A stretch of 64,000 nucleotides of DNA. It comes from Deinococcus aquatilis DSM 23025 (GTDB lineage: Bacteria > Deinococcota > Deinococci > Deinococcales > Deinococcaceae). Positions within the stretch are counted from its first letter, which is position 1. Each line of letters starts with the position of its first letter. Made by a program: the position numbers and the translations under genes. Positions 32,483 to 41,322 of the stretch are shown one piece after another. Under the pieces are notes generated by a model. That model was not told the DNA's origin. It worked only from the letters and a program-made list of their open reading frames with translations, and did no database searches. Where the stretch lies: positions 22,792 through 86,791 of the forward strand of contig NZ_KB899714.1 in the NCBI RefSeq assembly GCF_000378445.1, given 5' to 3'.

Positions 32483-32895
32483 AACCTGTACAACCTCAGC
32501 GCATCTCGGGCGGCAGCCCCTGGGAAGACGTGGTGGGCTACTCGCGGGCAGTGCGGGTGGGACAGATCATCCATGTGGCCGGAACCACAGCGACCCTGCA
32601 CGGAGAAGTGCAGTGCGTCGGTGACGCGGCAGGCCAGACCCGTGTAATCCTGAATATCATTCAGGCCGCGCTGGAACGCCTGGGCGGACGCATGGAAGAT
32701 GTGGTCAGAACCCGGATCTACGTGACCGACATCAGGCAGTGGGAAGCCATCGGACGCGCTCACGGCGAGGTCTTTGCCCAGATTCGTCCCGCCGCCAGCA
32801 TGGTTCAGGTGGCCGCCCTGATCGACCCCGAACATCTGGTGGAAATCGAGGCAGAAGCGATCCTGCCGCTGCCCAGCATGGATTCCTCTCCGTGA
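32479..32895 (+). CDS. RidA/YjgF family protein
   Basis: A 138-residue trimeric RidA-superfamily protein; family members deaminate reactive enamine/imine intermediates. Motifs are SRAVRVGQIIHVAGTTA, AALERLGGRMEDVVRTRIYVTD (the Arg is the substrate-carboxylate ligand) and a C-terminal segment with the glutamate VEIEAEAI. The ATG overlaps the dehydrogenase stop, with GAGGAGAG just upstream. Its place between two sugar oxidoreductases suggests that it deals with a by-product of that pathway, which is inference. Confidence 0.88.
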   Translation: MKPVQPQRISGGSPWEDVVGYSRAVRVGQIIHVAGTTATLHGEVQCVGDAAGQTRVILNIIQAALERLGGRMEDVVRTRIYVTDIRQWEAIGRAHGEVFAQIRPAASMVQVAALIDPEHLVEIEAEAILPLPSMDSSP

Positions 32896-33869
32896 CACTT
32901 CAGAAAAATCGGCTGCTGGGAAGTGCCCCGCCTCTCGTGACCCGCCTCGGTCTCGGCCTGGCGGCGCTGGGGCGGCCCGGCTATATCAACGTGGGGCACG
33001 GGGCCGATCTGGGCGCAGAAAAGTCGGTGGAGGCGATGCGGGCCAACGCCCACGCCGTCCTCGACGAAGCCTGGGCCGCAGGCATCCGCTATTTTGACGT
33101 GGCCCGCAGTTACGGACTGGCCGAGGAATTTCTAGGGAACTGGCTGGCAGAGCACGGACACGCCGCCACCGTGGGCAGCAAATGGGGCTACACCTACACC
33201 GCCGATTGGCACACCGAGGCCGAGCAGCATGAGGTCAAAGACCATACGCTGACCACATTGCAGCGGCAATGGCCCGAAACGCTGGCGGCCCTGCGGCGCA
33301 CTCCAGACCTCTACCTGATTCACTCCGCGACCCTGGAAACGGGCGTGCTGGACGACCTCCGGGTGCTGGCACGGCTGGCCGAACTGGGCGCGTCCGGCGT
33401 GCGCGTGGGCCTGAGCCTGAGTGGGCCTGCCCAGGCGACCACCCTGCGGCGGGCGCTGGAGGTGCGCGTGGACGGCGTGAATCCCCTGAGTGTGGTGCAG
33501 GCCACCTGGAACCCGCTGGAGCCGTCGGCAGGCGCGGCACTGGCCGAGGCCCACGCGGCAGGCTGGGGCGTGGTGGTCAAGGAAGCGGTCGCCAATGGCC
33601 GCCTGACCACCCGCGCCGCCCTTCCTCTACTCATCACCGACCTGTGTGCCCGCCTGCACACCACCCCCGACGCGCTGGCATTGGCCGCCGCCCTCGCGCA
33701 ACCGTGGGCCGATACCGTGCTCAGCGGCGCAACCACACCGCAGCAACTTCGCAGCAACCTCAGTGCCCTGAATCTACAACTGGGACCAGAGGAGCTGGAC
33801 GCCTTGCAGGAAGTGCAGCAGGCTCCAGCGGCGTATTGGAAGGAGCGGGCAGGGATGGCCTGGAATTAG
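32892..33869 (+). CDS. Aldo/keto reductase
   Basis: A 325-residue NADPH-type TIM-barrel oxidoreductase. Visible are the N-terminal LGLGLAALG, the catalytic Asp and Tyr in GIRYFDVARSYGLAEEFLGNWL, the Lys in VGSKWGY, and the His-like position in DLYLIHSATLE. The C-terminal cofactor loop shows LSGATTPQQLRSNL. The GTG start (32892) overlaps the RidA stop as GTGA; the longer frame (32739) is inside RidA and rejected. With uronate dehydrogenase and RidA it likely forms a small sugar-acid or ketose pathway. Confidence 0.88.
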   Translation: MTLQKNRLLGSAPPLVTRLGLGLAALGRPGYINVGHGADLGAEKSVEAMRANAHAVLDEAWAAGIRYFDVARSYGLAEEFLGNWLAEHGHAATVGSKWGYTYTADWHTEAEQHEVKDHTLTTLQRQWPETLAALRRTPDLYLIHSATLETGVLDDLRVLARLAELGASGVRVGLSLSGPAQATTLRRALEVRVDGVNPLSVVQATWNPLEPSAGAALAEAHAAGWGVVVKEAVANGRLTTRAALPLLITDLCARLHTTPDALALAAALAQPWADTVLSGATTPQQLRSNLSALNLQLGPEELDALQEVQQAPAAYWKERAGMAWN

Positions 33870-33881
33870 GGGAGTTGAAAC

Positions 33882-34196
33882 TCAAGCACCAGGGCGGCGA
33901 ATGATTCGCCTCAGTTGATATGTGGCGCGGTATTCACTGGGTTGAGCCTGACTGAGAACGACCCCTCTGCCAACAGTCAGGCTCGGCTCTACCGTCCACC
34001 CGCTAAACATGGCTTTTCTCAGTTCGCGCCACCCCTGCTGATCAGTCTTTTTTGGAACCCGCCACCGCGTCCCTATTGATTTCATGACTCTGCCACACTC
34101 CGGGCAATGTGGGGCCTCAGAACGGCTGATCGTTTGGTGCTCGAAGCAGACGTAATTTTGACGGTAGTTGGATTTGAAAGCTTGCACCTTGGACAT
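33882..34196 (-). CDS. Small zinc-ribbon-like hypothetical protein
   Basis: A 104-residue basic protein starting MSKVQAFKSNYRQN. A probable metal site consists of YVCFEHQ (Cys, His) and HCPECGRV (about 17-40), followed by basic and aromatic segments with no hydrophobic helix. TACTGT lies five bases before ATG 34196, better than the upstream frame start at 34247. It is not recognised. It lies downstream of, and on the same strand as, the MNT-HEPN gene, but its own promoter suggests independence. Confidence 0.65.
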   Translation of the reverse strand: MSKVQAFKSNYRQNYVCFEHQTISRSEAPHCPECGRVMKSIGTRWRVPKKTDQQGWRELRKAMFSGWTVEPSLTVGRGVVLSQAQPSEYRATYQLRRIIRRPGA

Positions 34197-34284
34197 ACAC
34201 CACAGTAGAAAACTTCCTGCTTCTCTGGCATCTGCCATGTTGCCCACTCCTGCGCAACAGTGCTCAGATTCGCCCGCCTCTCCC

Positions 34285-34986
34285 CTATTCTCTTGCCCCT
34301 TCCGCCAATGCCTGTAGCGCTGGCCGCAGCTTCGGCAGTTCTTGGCGGGCGGTGTGCCACAGCAATTCGGTATCTATTCCAAAATAGTCATGTGAAACGA
34401 GATTCCGAAGATCGCGCAGCAGCGCCCACGGCACTTCTGGATGCGTGTCCTGTATTCGCTGGGGAATGAATTTGGTGGTTTCGCCCAGACGGGCGAGGTT
34501 GTGCAGCACAGCGTCCTGAGCCTGTTCATCGGCCAGAAAGGTGGTCAGCGTGTGTGGGGCCGTAAAACGCCCGATGCGGTCCAGGGCGTTCAGCAGATCG
34601 AAGACCCGCCAACGCCACCGCTTCACGCCCACGCGGGGCGGGGTGGGCAGGCCAGCGTTCATCACATCCACGCAGTCGGCCAGGATTTCGCGCCTCAGCG
34701 CAGGCTTCAGGCCGCCTTCGGTCAGCACGTCCACGCGACGCTCCAGCAGGACTTCAAACAGATTCTTGACGCGCATCAGCCGCAGCAGGCCCGCAGGCGG
34801 CTCACTGGCCGCAAAATCCACCAGCAGATCCACATCCGAATCACTCCGCGCCTGTTCCCGCGCCACGCTGCCGAACACCCGCACCCGCACCACGCCGAGC
34901 GCCCGCCACTGGTCGGCATTTTCTTGCAGGATGCGGGCCACGTCGTAGAGGCGCAGGTCGGGGAACAGGGAAGCGGGGCGGGTCAC
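34285..34986 (-). CDS. MNT-HEPN fusion protein (MntA antitoxin and HepT toxin in one chain)
   Basis: A 233-residue protein. Residues ~10-115 are a minimal nucleotidyltransferase (MntA-like) with an intact GSVAREQARSDSDVDLLVDF motif (GS, then DxD). Residues ~125-230 are a HEPN (HepT-like) domain ending in RNLVSHDYFGID: the RX4H RNase motif plus the Tyr two residues later that MntA adenylylates in type VII toxin-antitoxin pairs. In the usual system these are two genes. The reading frame is continuous. GTG 34986 is chosen because TACACT lies six bases upstream; a TTG at 35046 is possible. Regulation in cis by AMPylation is inference. Confidence 0.85.
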   Translation of the reverse strand: MTRPASLFPDLRLYDVARILQENADQWRALGVVRVRVFGSVAREQARSDSDVDLLVDFAASEPPAGLLRLMRVKNLFEVLLERRVDVLTEGGLKPALRREILADCVDVMNAGLPTPPRVGVKRWRWRVFDLLNALDRIGRFTAPHTLTTFLADEQAQDAVLHNLARLGETTKFIPQRIQDTHPEVPWALLRDLRNLVSHDYFGIDTELLWHTARQELPKLRPALQALAEGARE

Positions 34987-34992
34987 AGGTGG

Positions 34993-34998
34993 AGTGTA
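34993..34998 (-). promoter_or_regulatory. -10 box of MNT-HEPN gene (leaderless)
   Basis: Minus strand TACACT-CCACCT-GTG. Confidence 0.6.
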
Positions 34999-35179
34999 GA
35001 GGCGCTGTACGCCGGAAGTGGTGAATGGGTTGTGGTGAGTAGGCAAAGAATAGATGGGCAGGAGCGGTCATGTTTCGGTTTAGGAGCAGAACCCAACGAG
35101 TTGAGTTCATTGTCCCGCCCTTCCCACATCCCAGACCCTACGGCCCACACCGGCTCTCAGCGCCCTACAATTTCCCCCA

Positions 35180-35559
<380 letters not shown>

Positions 35560-35563
<4 letters not shown>

Positions 35564-36381
35564 CGCGTCCGGTTCGCCTGATCGCCACCGATCTGGACGG
35601 CACGTTGCTTCGGTCAGACCAGACGGTCAGCCCCCGGACGCGGGCGGCCCTGAATGCGGCGCGGGCAGCGGGGATTCACGTCGTGCCCGTGACAGCCCGT
35701 CAACCGCGTGGGGTGCGGCGGATTGCAAAAATGGCCGGATTTGACGGCTGGGCACTGTGTGGCAACGGCGCATACGGCATTCATCTGGGTACGGGTGAGA
35801 CCCTGTTTGCGGCCCATGTCGAGATAGAGGCCCAGACCCGGCTGGCACATCTGCTGTCGGAACACCTGCCAGACGTACGCTTTGCCAGTGTGCGCGACGG
35901 CGGCGAACGGTTCGTGGCGCAGCACGGGTACGCGGCGCTGGCGACCTTCGAGGATCACAAGCGCGATCCTGCCGAGATGGGAAGCCATGAGCTGGAAGCC
36001 GTGCTGGACGCTGCCAGTCTCAAGCTGATCGTGCGCCATGCCAGTCTCACGCCGCGCCAACTTCTGGCCGAGGTACAGGCGCTCAAGTTGTCAGGCTTCG
36101 CCGTCACTCATTCTGGCGCACCTTTTCTGGAGGTCTTGGCCGAGGGCGTCAGCAAAGCGTGGGGGCTGGAGCAGCTCTGCCGCCGTCTGGGGATCGAAGC
36201 GGCGGAAGTCCTGGCCTTTGGCGACGCCCCCAACGACGCCGAACTGTTGACGTGGGCGGGCCGGGGCGTGGCAGTCGCCAATGCCGAACCTGAAGCCCTG
36301 GCCGCTGCCTCGGAGGTTACGCTCAGCAATGATGAGGACGGCGTGGCGGTGGTCATAGAACGGCTGCTGGGCCTGCACTGA
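35560..36381 (+). CDS. HAD-superfamily hydrolase, Cof type
   Basis: A 273-residue phosphatase of HAD subclass IIB. The nucleophile motif is [14 protein letters not shown] (about 7-20), the Thr/Lys positions follow, and the C-terminal motif [23 protein letters not shown] holds the metal Asps. Substrates for Cof-type enzymes include sugar phosphates and nucleotides; none can be chosen here. The GTG start overlaps the acpS stop, excluding the much longer upstream open frame as the real coding region. Confidence 0.92.
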
Positions 36382-36585
36382 TACAGCTTCCGATTAGATA
36401 GAGCCGCCGATTGAAAGCCCACTGTTTCTACTTTTCAATCTGATCTTCAAGGCTCTGCGGCGCAGCACTACGGGTGCGAAGTACAGCAGGTGGCAGACCA
36501 TCAGGCTTGCGGGCATAAACGATTGATGACCCCAAATCGTCACTCCGCTGACAGGCCCGCTGCCCGCTGGCGCTTACGCTGGGCC

Positions 36586-37083
36586 ATGAATCCCATTCGC
36601 CCGCTGGCTGTTGGAGCATTCCTGCTGGGTTTGACGGTCGCCGCGCCCGCCCACGCCCAAAAAACGCCGCCTGCTGCCGCTGCTACCCCCAGCGCTGCCG
36701 AGGCCACCGCCGAAAAAGTGGCCCTGACACGCGGGCGCACCCTGATGAAAGAATTCTACGCGGTCAAACTGGACAACCTCTGGAACGCCTTTTCTGCCGA
36801 TGTGCGTGGGCAGTGGGGCACACTGGCGGGCTTCCGGCAATTCCGCGAAACGGGCGTGCGCGAGTACGGCGCGGAACAGGAACTGGTGCGCGAACGAACC
36901 CTGACGCGGGCGGGCGTGACCTACTACATCCGCAGCGCCGCGTTCCAGAAAGCCCCCAAGCTGGTATGGGCCTTGACCATCGGTTTCGACAGGGCCGGAA
37001 AAATCAGCGCCTTCGGCATTGCGCTGGAGCAAGACCGCACAGAGGATCAGGTGGCGCGGTCTGCCTTACAGCAGCGGCAATAA
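36586..37083 (+). CDS. Exported DUF3887/NTF2-like protein
   Basis: A 165-residue secreted protein. Signal peptide about 1-23 (NPIRPLAVGAFLLGLTVAAPAHA), an Ala/Pro-rich linker (24-45), then a domain with GRTLMKEFYAVKLDNLWNAF and TYYIRSAAFQKAPKLVWALT typical of NTF2-like DUF3887 modules. ATG 36586 is chosen because TACGCT ends five bases before it; the upstream frame start would hide the signal peptide. Function is unknown; ligand binding is plausible. Confidence 0.75.
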   Translation: MNPIRPLAVGAFLLGLTVAAPAHAQKTPPAAAATPSAAEATAEKVALTRGRTLMKEFYAVKLDNLWNAFSADVRGQWGTLAGFRQFRETGVREYGAEQELVRERTLTRAGVTYYIRSAAFQKAPKLVWALTIGFDRAGKISAFGIALEQDRTEDQVARSALQQRQ

Positions 37084-37240
37084 GACGGATTCCATATCAC
37101 GCTGTCCGGCGGGGCTGGACATCCGCCACAGGGCCTTTTGCCCGTGCTTACCACCACACACGCCCCGTTTGACCATCCAAAGTGGTGAATCTGCCCCCAA
37201 ATGCCGCCCCTTGACACCTTGGGCAGAGGCGGCGCGGGCG

Positions 37241-37246
37241 TACAAT
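37241..37246 (+). promoter_or_regulatory. -10 box of lipB
   Basis: TACAAT-TCCGGGT-GTG; consensus-like, seven bases before the lipB GTG. Confidence 0.6.
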
Positions 37247-37253
37247 TCCGGGT

Positions 37254-38033
37254 GTGAAAGCCTTACCGGGTGAATTTGAAGCTGCTGAAGCGGGCGCGTT
37301 TGACGTGCTTGATCTGGGCGTGGTGCCTTACCGGGAAGCGTGGGACCTGCAAAAAGCGCACCATGCGCGGGTGGCGGCGGGCGGGCGTCCGGCTCTGCTG
37401 CTGCTGGAGCATCCGCCTGTGCTGACGCTGGGCCGCAAGGCGCGGGAGGGCAGCAACATCGTGGTGACGCGGGAATATCTGGCCGCGCAGGGCATAGAAG
37501 TGCTGGAAGTGGAGCGCGGCGGCGACGTGACCTACCACGGCCCCGGCCAACTGGTGGCGTATGCAATTTTCCCGGTGGGGCGGCGGGTCGCGGATTTTTT
37601 GCGCCTGCTGGAAGCCTCCACGCTGCACGCTCTGAACACTCTGGGCCTCCCCGATGCCCGCCCCAATCCCGGCTACGCGGGCGTGTACGTCAGTCCGCGA
37701 GACGTGAACGGCCTGACCTACGAGCAAAAAATCTGTTCGTTTGGGGTGGCGGTGCAAAAGAATGTGGCGCTGCACGGGCTGGGCCTGAACGTGACCACCA
37801 ACCTGCAACACTTTGACCTGATCGTGCCGTGTGGACTGAGCGGCACCCACATGACCAGCGTGCAGCGTGAATACGACCTGCGCGGCATGGAACGCACGGC
37901 CAGCGTTGCCGAGGCCAAAGCCGCCCTGATCGCCGCCTTCCACACCACCTTTGCCCACTACGACTGGACGCTGCCCGACGTGGCAAGTTCCTTAACCCCA
38001 TCTACCCCATCCTTACAGGGAGCCACCGCATGA
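37254..38033 (+). CDS. lipB: Octanoyltransferase
   Basis: Transfers octanoate from acyl carrier protein to lipoyl domains, the first step of protein lipoylation. The 259-residue enzyme shows [15 protein letters not shown] (about 90-105), the Lys in [11 protein letters not shown] and the catalytic Cys in [15 protein letters not shown]. The N-terminal ~15 residues are extra. GTG 37254 is fixed by the -10 box; the stop overlaps lipA (ATGA). Confidence 0.96.
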   Translation: MKALPGEFEAAEAGAFDVLDLGVVPYREAWDLQKAHHARVAAGGRPALLLLEHPPVLTLGRKAREGSNIVVTREYLAAQGIEVLEVERGGDVTYHGPGQLVAYAIFPVGRRVADFLRLLEASTLHALNTLGLPDARPNPGYAGVYVSPRDVNGLTYEQKICSFGVAVQKNVALHGLGLNVTTNLQHFDLIVPCGLSGTHMTSVQREYDLRGMERTASVAEAKAALIAAFHTTFAHYDWTLPDVASSLTPSTPSLQGATA

Positions 38034-39031
38034 CCCAAGAACCTGCCACGCCCGCGACCCCCGAACCCAAATTCATCAAAAACGGCATCTACCGCAAAGA
38101 CAGCGTGCCGGTGCGCGACAAGAAACCCGACTGGCTGAAGGTGACGATACCCACCGGGCAGGTGTTCGGGGAAGTGCGGAAAATTGTGAAAGAACACCGC
38201 CTGCACACGGTTTGCGAGGAAGCGATGTGCCCCAACATCGGTGAATGCTGGAGCCGGGGCACGGCCACCTTCATGCTGATGGGCCATATCTGCACCCGCG
38301 CCTGCCGCTTCTGCGCCGTGGATACGGGCAACCCGATGGGCAAGCTGGATCTGGACGAACCCGCCGGAGTGGCCGACAGCGTGCGCCTGATGGGTCTGAA
38401 ATACGTGGTGCTGACCAGCGTTGACCGCGACGACCTGCCCGACGGCGGCGCGTATCACTTTGCCAAGACCGTGCAGGCCATCAAGCGCGTGAACCCGGAA
38501 ACCCGCGTGGAAGCCCTCACGCCCGACTTTGGCGGCAACACCCACTGCGTGGACCTGGTGCTGGAAAGCGGCGTGGACACCTACGCCCAGAACATCGAAA
38601 CGGTACGCCGCCTGACCCACCCCGTGCGCGATATTCGGGCCAGCTACGATCAGACGCTGGCGGTGTTGGCCCACGCCAAGCAGGCCCGCCCCGACGTGAT
38701 CACCAAAACCAGCATCATGCTGGGGCTGGGCGAAACCCGCGAGGAGATCAGCGAGGCCATGCGCGATTGCCGCGCCGCCGGGGTGGACGTGCTGACTTTC
38801 GGACAATATCTGCGCCCCACCATGCACCATCTGCCCGTGGTGCGCTACGTGTCGCCCGCCGAATTCGACGACATCCGCGAGGAAGGCATGAAACTGGGCT
38901 TTCTGGAAATCGTGTCGGGGCCACTGGTTCGCAGCAGCTACAAGGCCGAGCAGATCGTGATGGACAGACCCGGAAATCTGCCCGACCATCTGGCCCACCT
39001 GGAAGGCGGAGAGCAACTGAGCCTGATCTGA
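38030..39031 (+). CDS. lipA: Lipoyl synthase
   Basis: Radical SAM enzyme inserting two sulphurs into octanoyl groups. The auxiliary cluster motif CX4CX5C is [12 protein letters not shown] (about 64-75), and the radical SAM CX3CX2C is CTRACRFC (about 91-98). The C-terminal RSSYKAE supplies the conserved Ser ligand. Length (333) and coupling to lipB are typical. No canonical terminator follows directly; about 200 bases downstream a hairpin of opposite polarity begins. Confidence 0.97.
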   Translation: MTQEPATPATPEPKFIKNGIYRKDSVPVRDKKPDWLKVTIPTGQVFGEVRKIVKEHRLHTVCEEAMCPNIGECWSRGTATFMLMGHICTRACRFCAVDTGNPMGKLDLDEPAGVADSVRLMGLKYVVLTSVDRDDLPDGGAYHFAKTVQAIKRVNPETRVEALTPDFGGNTHCVDLVLESGVDTYAQNIETVRRLTHPVRDIRASYDQTLAVLAHAKQARPDVITKTSIMLGLGETREEISEAMRDCRAAGVDVLTFGQYLRPTMHHLPVVRYVSPAEFDDIREEGMKLGFLEIVSGPLVRSSYKAEQIVMDRPGNLPDHLAHLEGGEQLSLI

Positions 39032-39439
39032 TGCCGAATGCCGACGATTCGTAAGAATCATTCGAGCAGACTTGCAAAGCTGCGAAGCAAAGCGAGTGAC
39101 AAAAAGTACGGGAGGAATGGCTTGCTCAGGTGAGTCCATTCACGACGAGGGCTAACGGCGTTTGCTGAACATCTGGCGCTCTCCCGGATGTGCGGGAATC
39201 AGAGCAAGTCCGAATGAAGGAACAAAAATACAGAATGCCGGAGCGTGCACAAGCTCCGGCATTCTGCTGTTGCATGGCGAGAAAATGAGTTGCCCCGCAA
39301 CCAGAAACCCACCGTTGGCAACTCCATCTCGCTTCAGTCCATACGCAACACAGGCTGCGTAAGGCCACAATTTCTACAAACTTTTCAGCCGCACAGCAGG
39401 CCATAGGAAAAACAATAAAAAACTCCGCGCTCGGCAGGG
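39032..39439. other. Gap between lipA and the tRNA fragment
   Basis: No protein gene is supported. The right two thirds hold several stem-loops on the minus strand (candidate ncRNA, separate entry). The left part has only a small hairpin GATTC-GTAA-GAATC at 39046-39059. Confidence 0.55.
39231..39361 (-). ncRNA. Candidate structured RNA ending in an intrinsic terminator
   Basis: On the minus strand three consecutive stem-loops occur. First, TACGCA/TGCGTA (39361-39356 with 39347-39342). Second, a two-part stem in which TCTCGC/GCGAGA and GGCAACTC/GAGTTGCC (39332-39317 with 39294-39277) flank small internal loops, enclosing a 22-base loop. Third, a perfect 14-bp stem CAGAATGCCGGAGC/GCTCCGGCATTCTG (39266-39253 with 39244-39231) followed by TATTTTTGTT. 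The last is a good terminator on this strand only. There is no matching reading frame and no family I recognise. The 5' end and promoter are not clear; it may also be a tRNA-Ile downstream transcript. Confidence 0.45.
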
Positions 39440-39523
<84 letters not shown>

Positions 39524-39883
39524 GTCCCAGACAGCATAAACCAGTTTCCCACCGGGCGCAAGAGGGCACTGGAGCACACGACCACTGCCAGAGTGCCTTT
39601 GCTCCAAACTGCGTGCTGGTCAGCCTCTCTCCGACTTTCGAGCGGTCTCGGGAGACGACGACCACTTCTCGTGTGCTCCAGCACTCCAGCCCACAAGACG
39701 GGATTCACAGCTCTGGCACGCCAACTCTGCCTCGTCTCGGCAGTCGAGTGGGGGCCTGCTCGACAACGATCTAGCGCGCGCAGCGGCTAAGGCAACGGGG
39801 TTAACGGGCACTGCGCTTTTGATCTATCTGCTGGTTTCCGAGGTCACGCGTGTCATCCCGGCGCGTAACCTGATCCCACTGCC
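39524..39883. other. Element left end, non-coding, with 13-bp inverted repeat
   Basis: No gene is seen. CTGGAGCACACGA (39569-39581) and TCGTGTGCTCCAG (39669-39681) form a perfect inverted repeat about 90 bases apart, suitable as integrase/excisionase arm sites. Confidence 0.5.
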
Positions 39884-40507
39884 ATGACCAACCCCCCTCT
39901 GCCCAGCTTCCTATATGGCGAAGACAGTTTCGATGTGGACAAGCGCATCAAACCGCTCTTGCGCCGCATCGTTAAGGGCCAGCGCCCCCTAGACGTGTTC
40001 CTGCCCATTGCTTCTCCGGAAAGTGGCCGCTCTAGCGTACCAGTGGTGATGACTCCGCGCGGCTTCACACCCGGCTTCCACATGGCTTCGGTATTGCCTG
40101 AGCTGTTCAACCTGTTGGTTTCTAAGGCGATGGACATTCTGGATGACGACGCGTTTGACGCCTTCGTAGTCCATCAAACTAACATCTATGCCGAGATCCT
40201 CAGTCAGCCCTGGGGCGTGCTGTGCGCATTGATGCGCGATGCTCAGATGTGGTTGTTCGATGACTCACCCTTGAAGGACAAGCTGGACAACCAGCGTTTG
40301 CTGCTCATGTTACAGGCCGCCGAACGGGAGTCCAGCTGGCTGCAGTCGCTGGATGGACGTTACGAGTATGGCTGCGAGAAGCTGGGACATCTGTGGCAAG
40401 CAGACACGGTTATCTCCTGGTTAGCAGCGCGCAACGGTCTACCCTTACCAACCTCACAAGCCGCCTGGGAGGACACAGTGCGGCGACTGATCCTGCAGTC
40501 GTCTTGA
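39884..40507 (+). CDS. Hypothetical protein in element
   Basis: A 207-residue soluble protein starting MTNPPLPSFLYGEDSFDVDK. It is acidic in the middle (SKAMDILDDDAFDAFVVH) and helical, with a Trp-rich C-terminal half (LSQPWGVLCALMRDAQMWLF). There is no signal peptide, membrane segment or known motif. No ribosome site is evident; a TAACCT box lies 12 bases upstream of the ATG. Its codon use is less GC-biased than the core chromosome. It is the first gene inside the left end; function unknown. Confidence 0.65.
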   Translation: MTNPPLPSFLYGEDSFDVDKRIKPLLRRIVKGQRPLDVFLPIASPESGRSSVPVVMTPRGFTPGFHMASVLPELFNLLVSKAMDILDDDAFDAFVVHQTNIYAEILSQPWGVLCALMRDAQMWLFDDSPLKDKLDNQRLLLMLQAAERESSWLQSLDGRYEYGCEKLGHLWQADTVISWLAARNGLPLPTSQAAWEDTVRRLILQSS

Positions 40508-40640
40508 TGCTCGGCTCTTAGCTGTCGCCGCACATCCACCAGCTGCTTCCCAAAGTTGAACGGAACAGCCTTCCAGCGAAGTCATGTTTCAACATAACCG
40601 CTGACGTTCTCTGGTACACGAGGTCGAACCCTTGACATGG

Positions 40641-40710
40641 TGCGCAAACGGCCGTCTACGCAACGATCTGAGGGTCGTGTGCCAGACGCCTCTTCCCTGT
40701 TGCGCAAACG
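40641..40710. promoter_or_regulatory. Possible res site of the resolvase
   Basis: Two copies of TGCGCAAACG lie exactly 60 bases apart (40641-40650, 40701-40710), directly upstream of the resolvase gene. Tn3-type res sites have spaced, repeated subsites in this position. The repeat is seen; the role is inference. Confidence 0.45.
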
Positions 40711-40758
40711 TGTTGCACACTGATGATCAATGACAACACCTTTCCGCAAGGCCATAGC

Positions 40759-41316
40759 ATGCTGATCGGCTACGCCCGAGTCAGCCGCGAACGAGACCAG
40801 GACACCACCGTCCAAGTGCAAGCGCTCACGCAAGCGGGTGCCGAGCGCATTTACGAAGAGCAGGCCACAGGCAGCCGCTGGGAACGCCCTGAACTGCATC
40901 GGATGCTGGACCAACTGCGGCCTGGTGACGTGGTGGTGGTCTGGAAACTTGACCGTCTGAGCCGCAGTCTCAAAGACTTGCTGCACCTGATGGACCGACT
41001 CAGCACACTTGAAGTTGGCTTCCGCAGTCTGACCGAAGCGATCGATACCACCACACCTGCGGGCCGAATGATGCTTCAGATGATCGGGGCATTCGCCGAG
41101 TTCGAGCGCGAGATGATCCGCGAGCGTACTCGCGCTGGACTTGAGGCAGCCCGTGCCGAAGGGCGCGTCGGTGGCCGCCGTCCAAAGCTCACTGCTCGCC
41201 AGCGAGAAGAACTAATCCGGAGCGTGCAGGAAGAGCGGTACTCGATGGCCGAAGCCGCTCGGCTGTTTGGGGTGCATCCCTCAACCGTGACGCGACTGAT
41301 GGCGCAGACACGCTGA
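40759..41316 (+). CDS. Serine recombinase/resolvase
   Basis: A 185-residue small serine recombinase. The catalytic Ser is in the start MLIGYARVSRERDQD. KLDRLSRSLKDLL, AIDTTTPAGRMMLQMIGAFAEFEREMIRERTRAGLEAARAEGRVGGRRP and a C-terminal HTH (YSMAEAARLFGVHPSTVTRLM) complete the family pattern. AAGG seven bases before ATG 40759 supports this start over 40723. It is probably used for resolving dimers or recombining res sites; it may be independent of the tyrosine integrase. Confidence 0.93.
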   Translation: MLIGYARVSRERDQDTTVQVQALTQAGAERIYEEQATGSRWERPELHRMLDQLRPGDVVVVWKLDRLSRSLKDLLHLMDRLSTLEVGFRSLTEAIDTTTPAGRMMLQMIGAFAEFEREMIRERTRAGLEAARAEGRVGGRRPKLTARQREELIRSVQEERYSMAEAARLFGVHPSTVTRLMAQTR

Positions 41317-41322
41317 GTCGTC

